Source of the DNA: Burkholderia sp. L27(2015)
GTDB taxonomy: Bacteria; Pseudomonadota; Gammaproteobacteria; Burkholderiales; Burkholderiaceae
Assembly (NCBI RefSeq): GCF_009765705.1
Contig: NZ_LMUX01000002.1
Location: 1-64,000, forward strand
Direction of reading: 5' to 3'
Length of the DNA stretch: 64,000 bases
Shown here in pieces: positions 18,050-26,772 of the stretch. Within the stretch, counting starts at the first letter, position 1, and each line of letters starts with the position of its first letter. The position numbers and the translations under genes are program-made. The notes beneath the pieces were generated by a model that did not search any database, was not told where the DNA came from, and worked only from the letters and a program-made list of their open reading frames with translations.

Positions 18050-18293
18050 TTTCAACTCCAGTGTATGTGTTTGATGGGGTATGCATAGGGGCTAACGCTT
18101 GTTCGTCCGCGAATATTCCTGTCTGCCCCAAAAAAAGTATTTCAGGTAATAACAATAAGGGATCGATTCTGTCTAATTAAATTTGTAGTGCGAATTAATA
18201 TTTGTGGATGGTGCGTGAGAAATTCGTAGTCGAATCGCTACTGTCGACGATGCTCACGCGCCTGCGCCACCGGAAACCAGCGGGTCGCCCGAT

Positions 18294-19031
18294 CTACGAA
18301 AATACGATTCCCAGCGTCGGCTGCAGGAAGATATGAGTCGAGATATGCGCTAAGTCCGCGGTGGCAAGCCCATAACGCCAATACAAGATGCCCCAGAGTA
18401 TTCCCGGTGTAACAAACCGAAACATGTCGTACGTCAGAATCAAGGGCGTAAGGGGCTCTACCGTTATCGCGACGACGTTGATGTAGATGTTCAGCACCTG
18501 CGCAAGAATCATTGCAAGCCAGTAAGCGTTTGGAGCGATGCGCCCATCGGCCTGGCGCCAAACCAAACCCATTAGCCAGACCAGCGTTGATCCGACAAAA
18601 AGCTGATAGATGACATGTTCGTTGAACGCGCGCAATGTGAAATAGATTAGACGGACGGTGAGTCCTTGCGCTGCGAAATAAGCCCGGTATTCTGCTGGAA
18701 GCACGGACCGAAATGCAAAGCCGTCTATAAATAGCACGTAGGCTGCGACCGCGGCTCCTATCAGAAACGAAACCCGCACCGGGTGTTTGAGACCCGTCGG
18801 CATGATTTCGAGCCCCGTGCGTCGCGCAAAGAATAGACCGATCAGCCCTAGGGCAAAAACTAAACACGCACGAAGCCCAGGTGAGTGCCCCGTTGCCGTG
18901 CCCATTGCGATCCCCCATGGCGCTATGGCGGCAATGGCGGCGCCTATCGCCACGAGAATCAACCCAGGAACATTGCTGGTTTGGCTCCGAGGCGCTACAA
19001 CGGCGGCCGCGACCGGCATAGTGGGCTCCAT
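18294..19031 (-). CDS. CPBP (CAAX-protease-like) membrane protein, divergent
   Basis: 245 aa, about seven predicted membrane helices. The C-terminal half resembles the CPBP/Abi fold: RAFNEHVIYQLFVG sits where EExxxR is expected, and FVTPGILWGILYWRYGLATADLAHISTH matches the helix with the final conserved histidine. The first motif has only one of the two glutamates and lacks the arginine, so protease activity is doubtful. Base composition is clearly lower in GC than the neighbours, as in the adjoining vapBC. It lies between a DUF4148 gene and VapBC. Some relatives serve in immunity or bacteriocin self-protection. The function here is unknown. Confidence 0.6.
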   Translation of the reverse strand: MEPTMPVAAAVVAPRSQTSNVPGLILVAIGAAIAAIAPWGIAMGTATGHSPGLRACLVFALGLIGLFFARRTGLEIMPTGLKHPVRVSFLIGAAVAAYVLFIDGFAFRSVLPAEYRAYFAAQGLTVRLIYFTLRAFNEHVIYQLFVGSTLVWLMGLVWRQADGRIAPNAYWLAMILAQVLNIYINVVAITVEPLTPLILTYDMFRFVTPGILWGILYWRYGLATADLAHISTHIFLQPTLGIVFS

Positions 19032-19196
19032 AGTTTGTGCAGAAGAAAAACGGGTTGTTCGAAAAGAGCTCTACGATAACCTACCATTGCCGGGAGACAG
19101 GTTCTTCGTTGCGTATGGCGTGCGATCCGCTGCCCATATTCACCAGTCTTCCCGCTGCTGCGCTCTGGTCCAGCCTGGTGGGGTCACTCCATGCGG

Positions 19197-19222
19197 TATC
19201 TATCGTTGATATCTATCATTGG
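19197..19222. promoter_or_regulatory. Tandem operator-like repeats before vapB
   Basis: Two abutting 13-bp copies, tatctatcgttga and tatctatcattgg, lie upstream of vapB, followed by an AT-rich -10-like tatatac at 19228-19234. Toxin-antitoxin operons are usually self-repressed through such repeats. Confidence 0.55.
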
Positions 19223-19263
19223 GGTGATATATACTTTTGGTAGGTATCAGAAAGGAGGTTCAA

Positions 19264-19506
19264 ATGTCATCTACTGCTAAGCTTTTCATCACAGGACGCA
19301 GCCAAGCGGTACGACTGCCAAGGGAATTCCGGTTTGAGGGAACCGAAGTTTTCATTCGTCGCAATCCGGCAACGGGTGAGGTTGTTCTATCGCCGAAGCC
19401 AACATCTTGGTTAGCGTTTTTCGAGCTTGCCGACCGCACCGACATTCCTGCCGATTTCATGACTGATCGCGAAGACCTGCCTGCCGAAGAAAGGAACCTG
19501 TTTTGA
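19264..19506 (+). CDS. vapB: VapB-type antitoxin
   Basis: 80 aa. The ATG at 19264 is preceded by the ideal site AAAGGAGGT. The N-terminal AbrB/SpoVT-like swapped-hairpin motif is [19 protein letters not shown], followed by [18 protein letters not shown]; this is the VagC/MvpA subgroup of VapB. It neutralises the PIN-domain toxin encoded next and represses the operon. The acidic C-terminus ([14 protein letters not shown]) would fill the toxin's active site. The stop codon overlaps the vapC start. Codon use and GC differ from the flanking housekeeping genes, consistent with gene transfer. Confidence 0.9.
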   Translation: MSSTAKLFITGRSQAVRLPREFRFEGTEVFIRRNPATGEVVLSPKPTSWLAFFELADRTDIPADFMTDREDLPAEERNLF

Positions 19507-19916
19507 GTCGCGTCATGCTAGACACAAACATGGCGAGCTATGTCATTAAGGGACATCCGCCGGAAGCTCGCCAGCGACTGGCCGCGTTGCCGATGGACAA
19601 CGTTGTCGTCTCGGTTGTCACGCAAGCGGAACTGCTTTACGGCTCGGCGCGCAAGGGGCATCCCGCCGCTTTTGCAAATCTCATACGCGAATTTTTGCTT
19701 CGCGTAGAAGTGTTACCTTGGGATGGAGAGGCCGCAACCGTCTACGGCGATTTGCGATTATCCTGCGCCGCTTCCGGTATCACGCTTGGTGCGCTCGATA
19801 TGATGATTGCTGCGCATGCGATAGCCGCTAAAGCGATTCTCGTCACGCACGATGAGGCTTTTTCCCTTGTTCCTGGTGGGGTTCTTGCTGTCGAGGACTG
19901 GATCATTAAGGCGTGA
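19503..19916 (+). CDS. vapC: VapC-type PIN-domain ribonuclease toxin
   Basis: 137 aa from TTG 19503, overlapping the vapB stop by 4 bp; an ATG at 19515 (MLDTNMAS) is the alternative. Relatives of the MvpT subgroup begin with a few residues before MLDTN, which supports the TTG. The PIN acidic residues are intact: aspartate in MLDTN, glutamate in QAELLYG, aspartate in [12 protein letters not shown] and aspartate in THDEAF. VapC toxins cleave tRNA (often initiator tRNA) or rRNA when freed from VapB. The gene ends about 90 bp from the 3' end of a tRNA-Leu on the other strand. Confidence 0.9.
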   Translation: MSRVMLDTNMASYVIKGHPPEARQRLAALPMDNVVVSVVTQAELLYGSARKGHPAAFANLIREFLLRVEVLPWDGEAATVYGDLRLSCAASGITLGALDMMIAAHAIAAKAILVTHDEAFSLVPGGVLAVEDWIIKA

Positions 19917-19937
19917 GGATAGAGGCATCAAATCAAC

Positions 19938-19972
19938 AAAAAAGCCGCAAACCTAATGGGCTATGCGGCTTT
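19938..19972 (-). terminator. Terminator downstream of tRNA-Leu
   Basis: Bases 19941-19949 (aaagccgca) pair with 19964-19972 (tgcggcttt) around a 14-nt loop. On the minus strand the stem runs into six T. It ends the tRNA transcript and may also stop vapC transcription from the other side. Confidence 0.8.
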
Positions 19973-20005
19973 ATGGACTTCTTTGGAGCGTTTGGGATTA
20001 ATGCT

Positions 20006-20090
20006 TGGTGCCCGGGGTCGGACTCGAACCGACACGACTTTCGTCGGGGGATTTTGAGTCCCCTGCGTCTACCTGTTTCACCACCCGGGC
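20006..20090 (-). tRNA. tRNA-Leu (anticodon CAA)
   Basis: The minus strand reads gcccgggtggtgaaac...ggttcgagtcc...gggcacca: a 7-bp acceptor stem, a type II long variable arm (cgacgaaagtcg), the T-loop ggttcgagtcc, and an encoded CCA end at 20006-20008. The anticodon loop is CU-CAA-AA with CAA at 20056-20054, so it reads UUG. Length is 85 nt. It borders the low-GC vapBC patch on its 3' side, a common integration point for mobile DNA. Confidence 0.95.
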
Positions 20091-20235
20091 TTTGGGCTGC
20101 GGGGCGAACCCGCTTGGCGTGTCCGAGTGGTAACCCCCGGACAAGACCGAAATTATGTCCGAAAACTCTCGCTCAGACAAGCGGTGCGTGACTGTTTACT
20201 CCAACTAGCCTATTCAAACACCGCTCATCCCGCGA

Positions 20236-21414
20236 TCACTGGCTCAAATAATGAAACTGGCCACCCTTGATGATCCCCATTACGCTGGCCCGCTGGTCGA
20301 GTCCAACATGGTCGGCCTTGCTGGTACTAACAATACCGTTGGGCACCACCAATTCATGTGTCTGCTCAAGCGAATCGCGCAACGCCGCACGAAACTCCGG
20401 AGTTCCGGGCTGAGCCTTCGTCAACGCCCGAGTCACCGCATCATTCAACAACGGATATACCCCTGCAGCATCCCCAGCAAACTGAGTCACGCTACCCGCG
20501 CCATAACGCGCTTCATAGCGAGTCACAAAATCGAGCGCGGTTTTCTTGATCGGATTATCAGCGGGCAGATCGCGCGCCACCACTACCGGTTGCGTTGGGA
20601 ACAGGGTGCCTTCGACGTCCTTGCCGCCTAAGCGGATGAACTCCGGCGTAGCGATGCCATGCGTTTGATAGATCGGACCTTTGTACCCGCGTTCTATCAA
20701 TGTGCGCTGCGGCAGCACGGCCGGTGTCCCCGCGCCCGCAATCAGGATCGCATCGGGCTTGGTGGCCATGACCTTAAGCACTTGACCGGTCACGCTGGCA
20801 TCGGTGCGGTTGTAGCGCTCGACATCAACAATCTGTATGTGGCGTAGCTCGGCGAATTTCGTCATTTGCTGCAACCAGCTTTCACCGTAGCCGTCGGAAA
20901 ACCCGATAAACCCTATTGTCTTCACATTGTGATTCGACATATACCGCGTCACCACGTCAGCCATGGCAGCGTCGTTCTGCGCCATCTTGAAGGCCCAGAT
21001 GCGCTTGCCCTGCTGTGGCTCGACCACGTTGGAGGTGCCCACCAGCGTGATCATCGGCGTACCGGTCTCGGCCACCGCATCCAACGCTGCAAGCGCCGAG
21101 GGCGTGGTGTTAGGTCCAACCACCACATCGACCTTATCCTCCGACACGAACCGGCGCACATTGCGCACCGCCGCGCCCGGGTCCGAGCCATCGTCGAGGA
21201 TGGTGTACTGCGCCGGATGTCCGCCCAGGGTGGCCGGCCACATCAACATCGCGTTCTTGCTGGTGATGCCGATGGCGGCGGCCGGGCCGGTGCTCGACAA
21301 GTCGATGCCGACTTTGATCGGCGTGTCGGACGCGGCCCAGGCAGGCGCCGCGGCAAATGCGGTAAGGCTGAACACGGTAGCCGCGAAGCGCGCGGCAGAA
21401 GATAAAACGGGCAT
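20236..21414 (-). CDS. ABC transporter periplasmic substrate-binding protein (LivK/Leu-Ile-Val type)
   Basis: 392 aa from the ATG at 21414 with an AAGGAAG site; frames running to 21567 lack one. A signal peptide ending near SAWAASD (about residue 28) is followed by a type 1 periplasmic binding fold: IKVGIDLSSTGPAAAIG, VDVVVGPNTTPSALAA, GFIGFSDGYGESW and PDAILIAGAGTPAVLPQ. It binds amino acids or aromatic or other small acids for an ABC importer. No permease or ATPase gene is adjacent, so it is an orphan binding protein here. It sits 109 bp downstream of cysB on the same strand but need not be under CysB control. Confidence 0.86.
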   Translation of the reverse strand: MPVLSSAARFAATVFSLTAFAAAPAWAASDTPIKVGIDLSSTGPAAAIGITSKNAMLMWPATLGGHPAQYTILDDGSDPGAAVRNVRRFVSEDKVDVVVGPNTTPSALAALDAVAETGTPMITLVGTSNVVEPQQGKRIWAFKMAQNDAAMADVVTRYMSNHNVKTIGFIGFSDGYGESWLQQMTKFAELRHIQIVDVERYNRTDASVTGQVLKVMATKPDAILIAGAGTPAVLPQRTLIERGYKGPIYQTHGIATPEFIRLGGKDVEGTLFPTQPVVVARDLPADNPIKKTALDFVTRYEARYGAGSVTQFAGDAAGVYPLLNDAVTRALTKAQPGTPEFRAALRDSLEQTHELVVPNGIVSTSKADHVGLDQRASVMGIIKGGQFHYLSQ

Positions 21415-21523
21415 GGATCTTCCTTGTTCTAACGAGAGGTGGGACCGCACATTAATTGATTGCGCAGCAATCATAAACCGCCGCAAATTCCCTGTGCACA
21501 GCGTTTTCCCCAGGGCTGCAAGC

Positions 21524-22465
21524 TTACAGTTCGTAGTTTTCGTGCTCGCCGCGCAGCGCTTGTTCAATCAACTTGCGGTTCAGCGTGGGCGAGAGCAATT
21601 CGACCAACGTGTATACATAACTGCGCAGATAAGCACCTTGTTTGAGCGCGAGGCGCGTCAGATTGCTGCCGAACAGATGGCCAGCCGGAATCACCCTGAG
21701 GTTTTTGTCGCGTTCGGCGTTGTAAGCGATGTCTGCCATCAATCCCACTCCGAGGCCCAGTTCCACGTAGGTCTTGATCACGTCGGCGTCGATCGCTTCG
21801 AGTACTACGTCGGGCGTCAGGTTGCGCAGGGCGAACGCATGATTGATCTTGGCCCGGCCGGCAAACGCCGGATCGTAGGTGATCAGCGGGTATTGGGCTA
21901 GATCCTCAAGCGTAAGACTGCGCTTTTCCAACAGCGGGTGGTCTGGCTGGACGACGGCCACGTGATGCCATTGGAAGCAGGGCAGCGAGACCAGGTCCTT
22001 GTAACTGGAGATGGCCTCGGTCGCGATCGCCAGGTCGGCCTGGTCATGGAGCACCATCTCGGCCACCTGGGTCGGACTGCCCTGCAAGATCGACAGCCGC
22101 ACCTTCGGAAAACGCTTCTTGAACTCCGCGACCGCGGCCGGCAGCGAGTAGCGCGCCTGCGTATGCGTGGCGGCGATGGTCAGGTTGCCTTGGTCCTGGG
22201 CGGCATAGTCTTTACCGATGCGCTTCAGGCTTTCGACCTCCTGGAGAATCTTTTCTACCGATACCAGGATGATGCGACCCGGTTCCGTCAGTGATCTGAC
22301 CCGCTTACCGTGGCGCGTAAAAATCTCCACGCCCAACTCTTCCTCAAGCTCGATGATCGCCTTGGACACGCCCGGCTGCGAGGTGTACAGCGCTTTCGCG
22401 GCTTCTGTCAGGTTGTAGTTTTGACGGACGGCTTCACGCACAAAACGGAATTGGTGCAGATTCAT
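21524..22465 (-). CDS. cysB: LysR-type regulator CysB/Cbl (sulfur assimilation)
   Basis: 313 aa from the ATG at 22465 (MNLHQFRFVREAV). The DNA-binding region NYNLTEAAKALYTSQPGVSKA and the GVEIFTRHGKRV segment are near-identical to the CysB/Cbl family, and ATHTQARYSLP is its typical effector-domain entry. CysB activates sulfate assimilation genes with N-acetylserine or O-acetylserine as inducer. It is divergent from cysI and the whole sulfate operon, exactly where a CysB regulator should be. The 253-bp gap 22466-22718 should hold the CysB sites and both promoters. Confidence 0.93.
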   Translation of the reverse strand: MNLHQFRFVREAVRQNYNLTEAAKALYTSQPGVSKAIIELEEELGVEIFTRHGKRVRSLTEPGRIILVSVEKILQEVESLKRIGKDYAAQDQGNLTIAATHTQARYSLPAAVAEFKKRFPKVRLSILQGSPTQVAEMVLHDQADLAIATEAISSYKDLVSLPCFQWHHVAVVQPDHPLLEKRSLTLEDLAQYPLITYDPAFAGRAKINHAFALRNLTPDVVLEAIDADVIKTYVELGLGVGLMADIAYNAERDKNLRVIPAGHLFGSNLTRLALKQGAYLRSYVYTLVELLSPTLNRKLIEQALRGEHENYEL

Positions 22466-22718
22466 AATAACCTCAGGGTATATCAAAAGAATTTTTTAGT
22501 AGTTTGACATATAAAGCGAGTTTATTACGATTCGGGATAAGGATTCAAGAAAGCTAGGAATAGTGTCAGCTCGGTGTCAAACGAGCGTCAAGCGAGTCCA
22601 TCCCGGCGGCAGGTCCAGCGCACCCAGCAAAACCATTGCGGGTTTTCGCCACCTCTGTCGAAATTTATTTTCGATGCCAGTGCGTAGCACCGGCTTCCAG
22701 AACCACTGAGGTCCTTGC

Positions 22719-24392
22719 ATGTATCAGTACGATCAGTACGATCAGACGATTGTCGATGAACGTGTCGTTCAGTTTCGTGACCAGGTGCGCCGGCGTCTGT
22801 CGGGCGAGTTGACCGAAGAAGAATTCCGTCCGCTGCGGTTGCAGAACGGTCTTTATCTGCAGCGCCACGCCTACATGTTGCGTGTGGCCATTCCTTACGG
22901 ACATCTGCGCAGCGACCAGATGCGGATGTTGGCGCGCATTGCGCGCGAGCATGATCGCAATTATGGCCATTTCTCGACGCGCACGAATATCCAGTACAAC
23001 TGGATCGAGCTCGAAGATACCCCGGAGATCCTCGCCAAGCTGGCGTCGGTGCAGATGCACGCGATCCAGACGTCTGGCAACGTGCTGCGCAATATCACCT
23101 CGGATCAATTCGCGGGTGTGGCGTCCGACGAAATCGTCGATCCGCGGCCGTACTGCGAGATCCTGCGCCAGTGGTCGACCTTCCACCCTGAATTTGCCTG
23201 GCTGCCGCGCAAGTTCAAGATCGCGGTCTGCGGCGCGCGCGAAGACCGCGCCGCGGTGCTGATTCACGATATCGGCATCTTCCTGTACAAAGACGCGCAC
23301 GGCGAAGTTGTGGCGCGCGTACTGGCCGGCGGCGGCCTGGGCCGCACGCCTATCATCGGCTCGGTGATCCGCGAAGATCTGCCGGTGCGCCATTTGCTGA
23401 GCTATTGCGAGGCCGTGTTGCGCGTCTATAACCGCTATGGCCGTCGCGACAATATCTACAAGGCACGCATCAAAATTCTGGTGAAAGCGCTCGGTCCGGC
23501 GAAGTTCGCCGAGGAAGTCGAAGCCGAATGGGCCCACCTCAAGGATCAGCAGACCACCATCACGCAAGAAGAGTTCGCGCGTGTGTCGGCCTGCTTCTCG
23601 GCCCCGGCCTATGAAAAGTTGCCCGACACCGATACTTCGTACGAGAAGCATCTGCTGGACGAGCGCGCTTTTGCCCGTTGGGTCGAGCGCAACGTGCGTC
23701 CGCACAAGGTGCCCGGCTATGCGAGCGTGACCTTGTCGCTCAAACCGGGTGTCAGCTCGCCCCCGGGCGACGCCTCGGACGTGCAAATGGATGCAGCGGC
23801 CGACCTGGCCGATGAATTCAGCTTCAGCGAACTGCGTGTGTCGCACGAGCAGAACCTGATTCTGGCCGATGTGCGTAAACGCGACCTGCACGCTGTGTGG
23901 TTGCGCGCCAAGGCGTTGAATTTCGCCACCGCGAATATCGGGCTGTTGACCGACATCATTGCTTGCCCCGGCGGCGATTTCTGCTCGCTGGCCAACGCCA
24001 AGTCGATTCCGATCGCACAAGGTATCCAAGCGCGTTTCGACAACCTCGATTTCGTTTACGACTTGGGCGATTTGTCCTTGAATATCTCTGGCTGTATCAA
24101 TTCCTGCGGTCATCACCACGTCGGCAACATCGGCGTGCTCGGTGTCGACAAGGATGGCGAGGAGTGGTACCAGGTGTCGCTGGGCGGCGAGCAGGGTAAC
24201 AGCGCCAAGCTGGCCCGCGTGATCGGTCCGTCGTTCAAGGCGGAAGAAATGCCCGACGTGGTCAGCAGCTTGATCGAGACGTTCGTCGAGCAGCGTATCG
24301 ACGGCGAGCGTTTTATCGAGACCTATCAGCGCGTCGGCCTCGCGCCGTTCAAAGATCGCGTCTACGCGTCCCGCCAGCCCGCCACCGCCTAA
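22719..24392 (+). CDS. cysI: Siroheme/[4Fe-4S] sulfite (nitrite) reductase
   Basis: 557 aa. It has two ferredoxin-like/siroheme repeats with FSTRTNIQYNWIELED in the first and the cluster-binding cysteines in the second: C416 and C422 (ACPGGDFC), then C459 and C463 (GCINSCGHHH), the canonical CX5C and CX3C pair. It reduces sulfite to sulfide with six electrons in the cytoplasm. It leads the sulfate reduction operon and is followed 29 bp later by the DUF934 gene. No CysJ flavoprotein is present, so electrons probably come from ferredoxin or another donor. Family names vary between sulfite and nitrite reductase; the operon context decides for sulfite. Confidence 0.93.
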   Translation: MYQYDQYDQTIVDERVVQFRDQVRRRLSGELTEEEFRPLRLQNGLYLQRHAYMLRVAIPYGHLRSDQMRMLARIAREHDRNYGHFSTRTNIQYNWIELEDTPEILAKLASVQMHAIQTSGNVLRNITSDQFAGVASDEIVDPRPYCEILRQWSTFHPEFAWLPRKFKIAVCGAREDRAAVLIHDIGIFLYKDAHGEVVARVLAGGGLGRTPIIGSVIREDLPVRHLLSYCEAVLRVYNRYGRRDNIYKARIKILVKALGPAKFAEEVEAEWAHLKDQQTTITQEEFARVSACFSAPAYEKLPDTDTSYEKHLLDERAFARWVERNVRPHKVPGYASVTLSLKPGVSSPPGDASDVQMDAAADLADEFSFSELRVSHEQNLILADVRKRDLHAVWLRAKALNFATANIGLLTDIIACPGGDFCSLANAKSIPIAQGIQARFDNLDFVYDLGDLSLNISGCINSCGHHHVGNIGVLGVDKDGEEWYQVSLGGEQGNSAKLARVIGPSFKAEEMPDVVSSLIETFVEQRIDGERFIETYQRVGLAPFKDRVYASRQPATA

Positions 24393-24421
24393 CGTAACCG
24401 ACACAGTACCGAGATATCTTC

Positions 24422-24970
24422 ATGTCAGAAATTATCAAATTGGTCGCGGCTACCCCGACGGTGGTCAGCGACGATTGGACCGTGATTCGCGCGGCCGAAG
24501 ACGGTAGCCTGCCTGAGCCGGCGGCACTGCCTTCGAGCAAGGTGATCGTGCCGTTTGTCTACTGGCAAGCGCATCGCGCAGCGCTGATCGCCACTCATGC
24601 GCCCGAACAAGTGGGCGTATGGCTGGACCCCGATCAGGAGCCGGCCGAACTGGTCGACGACTTTGCCGCGCTGGGCCTGATTGCCATCGATTTCCCAGTG
24701 TTTCGCGACGGCCGTGGCTATAGCATTGCGCGCTTGCTGCGTTCGCGTTACGGCTGGAACGGTGAGCTGCGCTCGATTGGCGACGTGCTGCGCGATCAAC
24801 TGTTCTTTATGTCGCGCGTCGGTTTCGACGCCTTTGCCGTGCGCGCCGACAAGGATATTCATGACGCACTGAAAGCCTTTGGTGAATTCACTGTCAGCTA
24901 TCAGGCCGCGCAAGACGAACCTAACCCGTTATTCCGCCGCCGCGCCGTGCACGCTGGGACGTCAGCATGA
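24422..24970 (+). CDS. DUF934 protein of the sulfite reductase operon
   Basis: 182 aa. It matches DUF934, small proteins almost always encoded right after a CysI-type reductase in beta- and gammaproteobacteria. Recognisable are VWLDPDQEPAELVDDF, IAIDFPVFRDGRGYSIARLL and GDVLRDQLFFMSRVGFDAF. The biochemical role is not established; a partner or electron-transfer adaptor of sulfite reductase is a common proposal. The stop overlaps the cysH ATG in an ATGA pattern, so translation is coupled to CysH. Confidence 0.9.
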   Translation: MSEIIKLVAATPTVVSDDWTVIRAAEDGSLPEPAALPSSKVIVPFVYWQAHRAALIATHAPEQVGVWLDPDQEPAELVDDFAALGLIAIDFPVFRDGRGYSIARLLRSRYGWNGELRSIGDVLRDQLFFMSRVGFDAFAVRADKDIHDALKAFGEFTVSYQAAQDEPNPLFRRRAVHAGTSA

Positions 24971-25698
24971 CTGCCGTCGCAGCTGCGCGCGTAGCGCAGG
25001 AGCACGGGTTGGCCGCCAAGATTGCCGAGCTCGACATGTTTCTCGACACGATCGCGCAGCGCCACAGCTCGGTCAAGCTGGCCAGTAGCCTGGCCGCCGA
25101 GGATATGGTCCTGACCCATGCGATCCTGTCGCGCAAGCTGGGCATCGGCATTTTCTCGCTCAACACCGGCCGCTTGCATGCCGAGACGCTGGGGATGCTC
25201 GACAAGGTCGAAGCGCGCTACGGCTACGCGATCGAACAATTGCATCCGCAGCGCGAAGCGGTCGCCGAATACGTGGCCTCGCAAGGCGCGAATGCGTTTT
25301 ACGAAAGCGTCGATCTGCGCAAACGCTGCTGCGAAATTCGCAAGGTCGAACCGTTGAATCGCGCGCTCGCCGGCGTGCAGGCCTGGGTGACAGGCCAGCG
25401 GCGCGAACAGTCGGTTACCCGCGCCGAGTTGCATCTGGAAGAGCAGGATGCCGCACGCGGGATCGCGAAGTACAACCCGCTTGCCGATTGGAGCGAGTCC
25501 GACGTGTGGGCTTATCTGAGTGCTTTCGACGTGCCGGTCAATCCGCTGCATGCACGTGGATATCCGAGCATCGGCTGCGAGCCCTGTACGCGCGCGGTAC
25601 GTCCTGGCGAAGATAGTCGCGCCGGACGCTGGTGGTGGGAATCGCGCGAGTCCAAGGAATGCGGCTTGCATATCGCGATTGCGCCCGCACCGAACTGA
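24967..25698 (+). CDS. cysH: Assimilatory adenylyl-sulfate (APS) reductase
   Basis: 243 aa. The PP-loop region is in SSVKLASSLAAEDMVLTHAIL. Four cysteines that hold a [4Fe-4S] cluster, C121-C122 (KRCCEIRK) and C204/C207 (GCEPC), place it with APS-using plant/Pseudomonas-type enzymes rather than the clusterless PAPS reductases. The catalytic cysteine lies in KECGLH at the C-terminus. It reduces APS to sulfite with thioredoxin. Consistent with this, no APS kinase gene (cysC) is seen beside cysD and cysN. It overlaps the DUF934 gene and is 89 bp before cysD. Confidence 0.93.
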   Translation: MTAVAAARVAQEHGLAAKIAELDMFLDTIAQRHSSVKLASSLAAEDMVLTHAILSRKLGIGIFSLNTGRLHAETLGMLDKVEARYGYAIEQLHPQREAVAEYVASQGANAFYESVDLRKRCCEIRKVEPLNRALAGVQAWVTGQRREQSVTRAELHLEEQDAARGIAKYNPLADWSESDVWAYLSAFDVPVNPLHARGYPSIGCEPCTRAVRPGEDSRAGRWWWESRESKECGLHIAIAPAPN

Positions 25699-25787
25699 AT
25701 AGCGTGCGTGAAGTTGGCGCCTGGCGTGCCCGGGCTGTCCACTTCCCAACTTCGAAAAACCAAATGTTCCAACGAAGGACCTAGATC

Positions 25788-26735
25788 ATGGGTTTCACTT
25801 TAGATGCCCCGCCGGTTGCGGCGACACGCATGGACCACCTCGATTGGCTAGAGGCCGAGTCGATTCACATTCTGCGCGAGCTGGTGGCCGAGTGCGCCAA
25901 GCCGGCGTTGCTGTTCTCGGGTGGTAAAGATTCGGTCGTCGTGCTGCATCTTGCGCTCAAGGCGTTTGGCCTGGGCCCGAACCGTCGCACGGTGTTGCCG
26001 TTCCCGTTAGTGCATATCGACACCGGTCACAACTACCCGGAAGTCATCGACTTTCGCGACCGTCGCGCCGCTGAAATCGGCGCCGAGCTGGTGGTAGGCC
26101 ATGTAGAGGATTCGATCAAGCGCGGTACCGTGCGCCTGCGTCGCGAGACCGATTCGCGCAACGCTGCACAAGCGGTGACCTTGCTCGAGACGATCGCGCA
26201 ATACGGTTACGACGCGATGATCGGCGGCGCGCGCCGCGATGAAGAAAAAGCCCGCGCCAAGGAACGGATCTTTTCGTTTCGCGACGAGTTCGGTCAATGG
26301 GATCCGAAATCGCAACGCCCCGAGCTGTGGAGTCTGTATAACGCGCGCCATCATGCCGGTGAGCACCTGCGCGTGTTTCCGATTTCGAACTGGACCGAGC
26401 TCGACGTGTGGCAATACATCGCGCGCGAACGCCTCGAATTGCCGGAGATCTATTACGCGCATCAGCGCGAAATCGTGCGCCGCAACGGTTTGCTGGTTCC
26501 TGTCACGCCACTCACGCCGATGCGCGAGGGCGACGTGAGCGAAATGGCCACGGTGCGCTTTCGCACGGTGGGTGATATCAGTTGCACCTGCCCGGTCGAG
26601 TCCGATGCGACCAACCTGGAGCAGATCATCGCTGAGACGGCCGTGACCGAGATCACCGAGCGGGGCGCAACCCGCATGGACGATCAGGCTTCGGAAGCTG
26701 CGATGGAGCAACGTAAAAAACAAGGTTACTTCTGA
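25788..26735 (+). CDS. cysD: Sulfate adenylyltransferase subunit 2 (CysD)
   Basis: 315 aa. The PP-loop pyrophosphatase motif LLFSGGKDSVVVLHL is at about 42-56, followed by VHIDTGHNYPEVIDFRD and GGARRDEEKARAKER, all CysD signatures. The conserved C-terminus EQRKKQGYF is present. With CysN it adenylates sulfate to APS, the first step of assimilation, powered by GTP hydrolysis in CysN. It is co-directional with cysH upstream and cysN 37 bp downstream. Confidence 0.96.
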   Translation: MGFTLDAPPVAATRMDHLDWLEAESIHILRELVAECAKPALLFSGGKDSVVVLHLALKAFGLGPNRRTVLPFPLVHIDTGHNYPEVIDFRDRRAAEIGAELVVGHVEDSIKRGTVRLRRETDSRNAAQAVTLLETIAQYGYDAMIGGARRDEEKARAKERIFSFRDEFGQWDPKSQRPELWSLYNARHHAGEHLRVFPISNWTELDVWQYIARERLELPEIYYAHQREIVRRNGLLVPVTPLTPMREGDVSEMATVRFRTVGDISCTCPVESDATNLEQIIAETAVTEITERGATRMDDQASEAAMEQRKKQGYF

Positions 26736-26772
26736 GCTCGCCGCCTTGCCGGTTTGAGCTGGAGCATAAAGC

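Noticed and set aside
20006-20090. Attachment-site direct repeat of the tRNA-Leu 3' end near 18.2 kb
   Set aside because: I looked for the 3' end sequence around the low-GC patch border and saw no convincing copy.
19913-20191. A 92-codon plus-strand frame after vapC
   Set aside because: It runs through a tRNA gene and its terminator, so it is not coding.
22665-24404. A 579-codon open frame antisense to cysI
   Set aside because: Shadow of the conserved sulfite reductase gene; composition and lack of motifs show it is not a protein.
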